In this document: positions 23,341-23,899 of the stretch, one piece after another
Layout of the letters: every line of letters starts with the position of its first letter
Numbering within the stretch: position 1 is the stretch's first letter
DNA from: GCA-2712985 sp964515905
GTDB lineage: Bacteria > Pseudomonadota > Alphaproteobacteria > UBA7887
NCBI GenBank assembly: GCA_964515905.1
Contig: CAZEWK010000040.1
Coordinates: 1 to 23,899 of the forward strand
DNA length: 23,899 bases
Direction of reading: 5' to 3'
Translations under genes and position numbers: made by a program
The notes under the pieces: model-generated
Databases searched by the model: none
What the model was told of the DNA's origin: nothing
What the model saw: the letters and a program-made list of their open reading frames with translations, nothing else

Positions 23341-23899
23341 ATGGCCTTAACGGAACATATTTTTGGACCATCGTTGGATGGTTCCTCGACTTATCTGGAC
23401 ACGTCGGACGCGGATTGGGTGGACGCGACGTCGGTGGATGGGTCTCTCCGTATTCCGGGCGGTAATTTTCTATTAGAAGCAAGGTATGAGCGTTTGGGCC
23501 CGGATCTATTTTTGTCCGGGGAAGAACAGTCAGTTTTTGTAAAGGGTTACTTCACACACGAACAAGCACCGGATTTGTATACGACGGATGGTAGTGCGGT
23601 GATCCGTGGTGCGGTAGCGACGCGACTGGCGGGTCCGATGACCCCGGGTCAGTTTGCGCAAGCGGAAGCGGTTCCAGGCATTCAACCGATTGGAGTGGTG
23701 GACAACGCGGATGGTCGCGCTTTTCTCTCCCGTTTGGATGGCAGCAATGTGTTGGCGGAACCGGGTACGCCGGTATTTCTAGGTGACATTGTGGAGACGG
23801 AGGGTGGTGCCAGTGTGGGTATCACGTTTATCGATGACTCGACGTTTGCGTTGGGTGAATCGGGTCGGATGATTATCGATGAGGTGGTGTTTGATCCGG
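23341..23899 (+). CDS. N-terminus of a large FecR-domain secreted protein, likely type I secretion substrate/adhesin (runs off the window)
   Basis: The frame from ATG 23341 is open to the window end (186 codons). There is no N-terminal signal peptide, which suits type I export through a C-terminal signal. The order is a short Asp/Ser/Thr-rich lead (1-33), then a module with IPGGNFLLEARYERLGPDLFLSG and VFVKGYFTHEQAPDLYT. LAGPMTPGQFAQAE follows, then a FecR-like segment (about 125-186) with EPGTPVFLGDIVETEGG, SVGITFIDDSTFALGE and GRMIIDEVVFDP. I recognise this arrangement from the N-termini of giant cadherin- or RTX-type adhesins of alphaproteobacteria. Codons end in G unusually often (ACG, GCG, GTG, TCG, CCG), unlike all genes to the left. 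Repeats and the secretion signal would lie beyond 23899. Confidence 0.8.
   Translation, partial: MALTEHIFGPSLDGSSTYLDTSDADWVDATSVDGSLRIPGGNFLLEARYERLGPDLFLSGEEQSVFVKGYFTHEQAPDLYTTDGSAVIRGAVATRLAGPMTPGQFAQAEAVPGIQPIGVVDNADGRAFLSRLDGSNVLAEPGTPVFLGDIVETEGGASVGITFIDDSTFALGESGRMIIDEVVFDP

Noticed and set aside
1..23899. CRISPR arrays, tRNA or rRNA genes, transposases, integrases
   Set aside because: No regularly spaced repeats, tRNA-like cloverleaf or mobile-element proteins were recognised on either strand.

Overview
The window reads as a chromosomal segment of a low-to-moderate G+C alphaproteobacterium. I infer this from the sequence style of Dxs, from a small conserved protein of alphaproteobacterial type, from GlcDEF, and from the zinc-free form of ribosomal protein L36. 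A marine Rhodospirillales-like lineage is plausible, but nothing here proves it. No rRNA, tRNA, insertion sequence, integrase, phage gene or CRISPR array was seen.

Layout. At 1-174 is the end of a protein with a very basic tail, followed by a strong intrinsic terminator (338-375). Next come a crotonase-family gene (467-1288, +) and a leftward pair encoding cytochrome c' and a diheme cytochrome c (2817-1384). The methylerythritol-phosphate genes ispH (+) and dxs (-) converge at about 4.0 kb. dxs has no ATG, GTG or TTG where its N-terminus must lie and seems to start at an AUC or AUU codon behind a perfect GGAGG. A small conserved protein follows (6423-6118, -).

From 6.7 to 15.9 kb is a peptide/nickel-type ABC transporter locus. 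The ATPases and permeases are arranged D-F-B-C on the minus strand (10676-6717), and the solute-binding protein gene (15851-14178, -) lies apart from them. Between the two parts sits a rightward marR-emrA-emrB efflux cassette (10922-14126). It is preceded by two near-identical palindromes 30 bp apart, which are probable MarR operators. A thioredoxin-fold isomerase of the 2-hydroxychromene-2-carboxylate isomerase family lies just upstream of the binding protein.

From 16.6 to 21.6 kb, on the minus strand, are rpmJ, glcD, glcE, glcF and a secreted TPR protein. GlcDEF forms a complete three-subunit glycolate oxidase (FAD, FAD, 2x[4Fe-4S]).

The right end (21.9-23.9 kb, +) is part of a type I secretion locus. 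It has a HlyD-family adaptor followed by the N-terminus of a large secreted protein with a FecR-like domain. That second gene runs off the window, and its codon use (many NNG codons, higher G+C) differs sharply from everything to its left.

The most useful items for follow-up are the dxs start, the MarR operator pair and the composition-shifted T1SS substrate. No wholly new system is demonstrated by the sequence alone.
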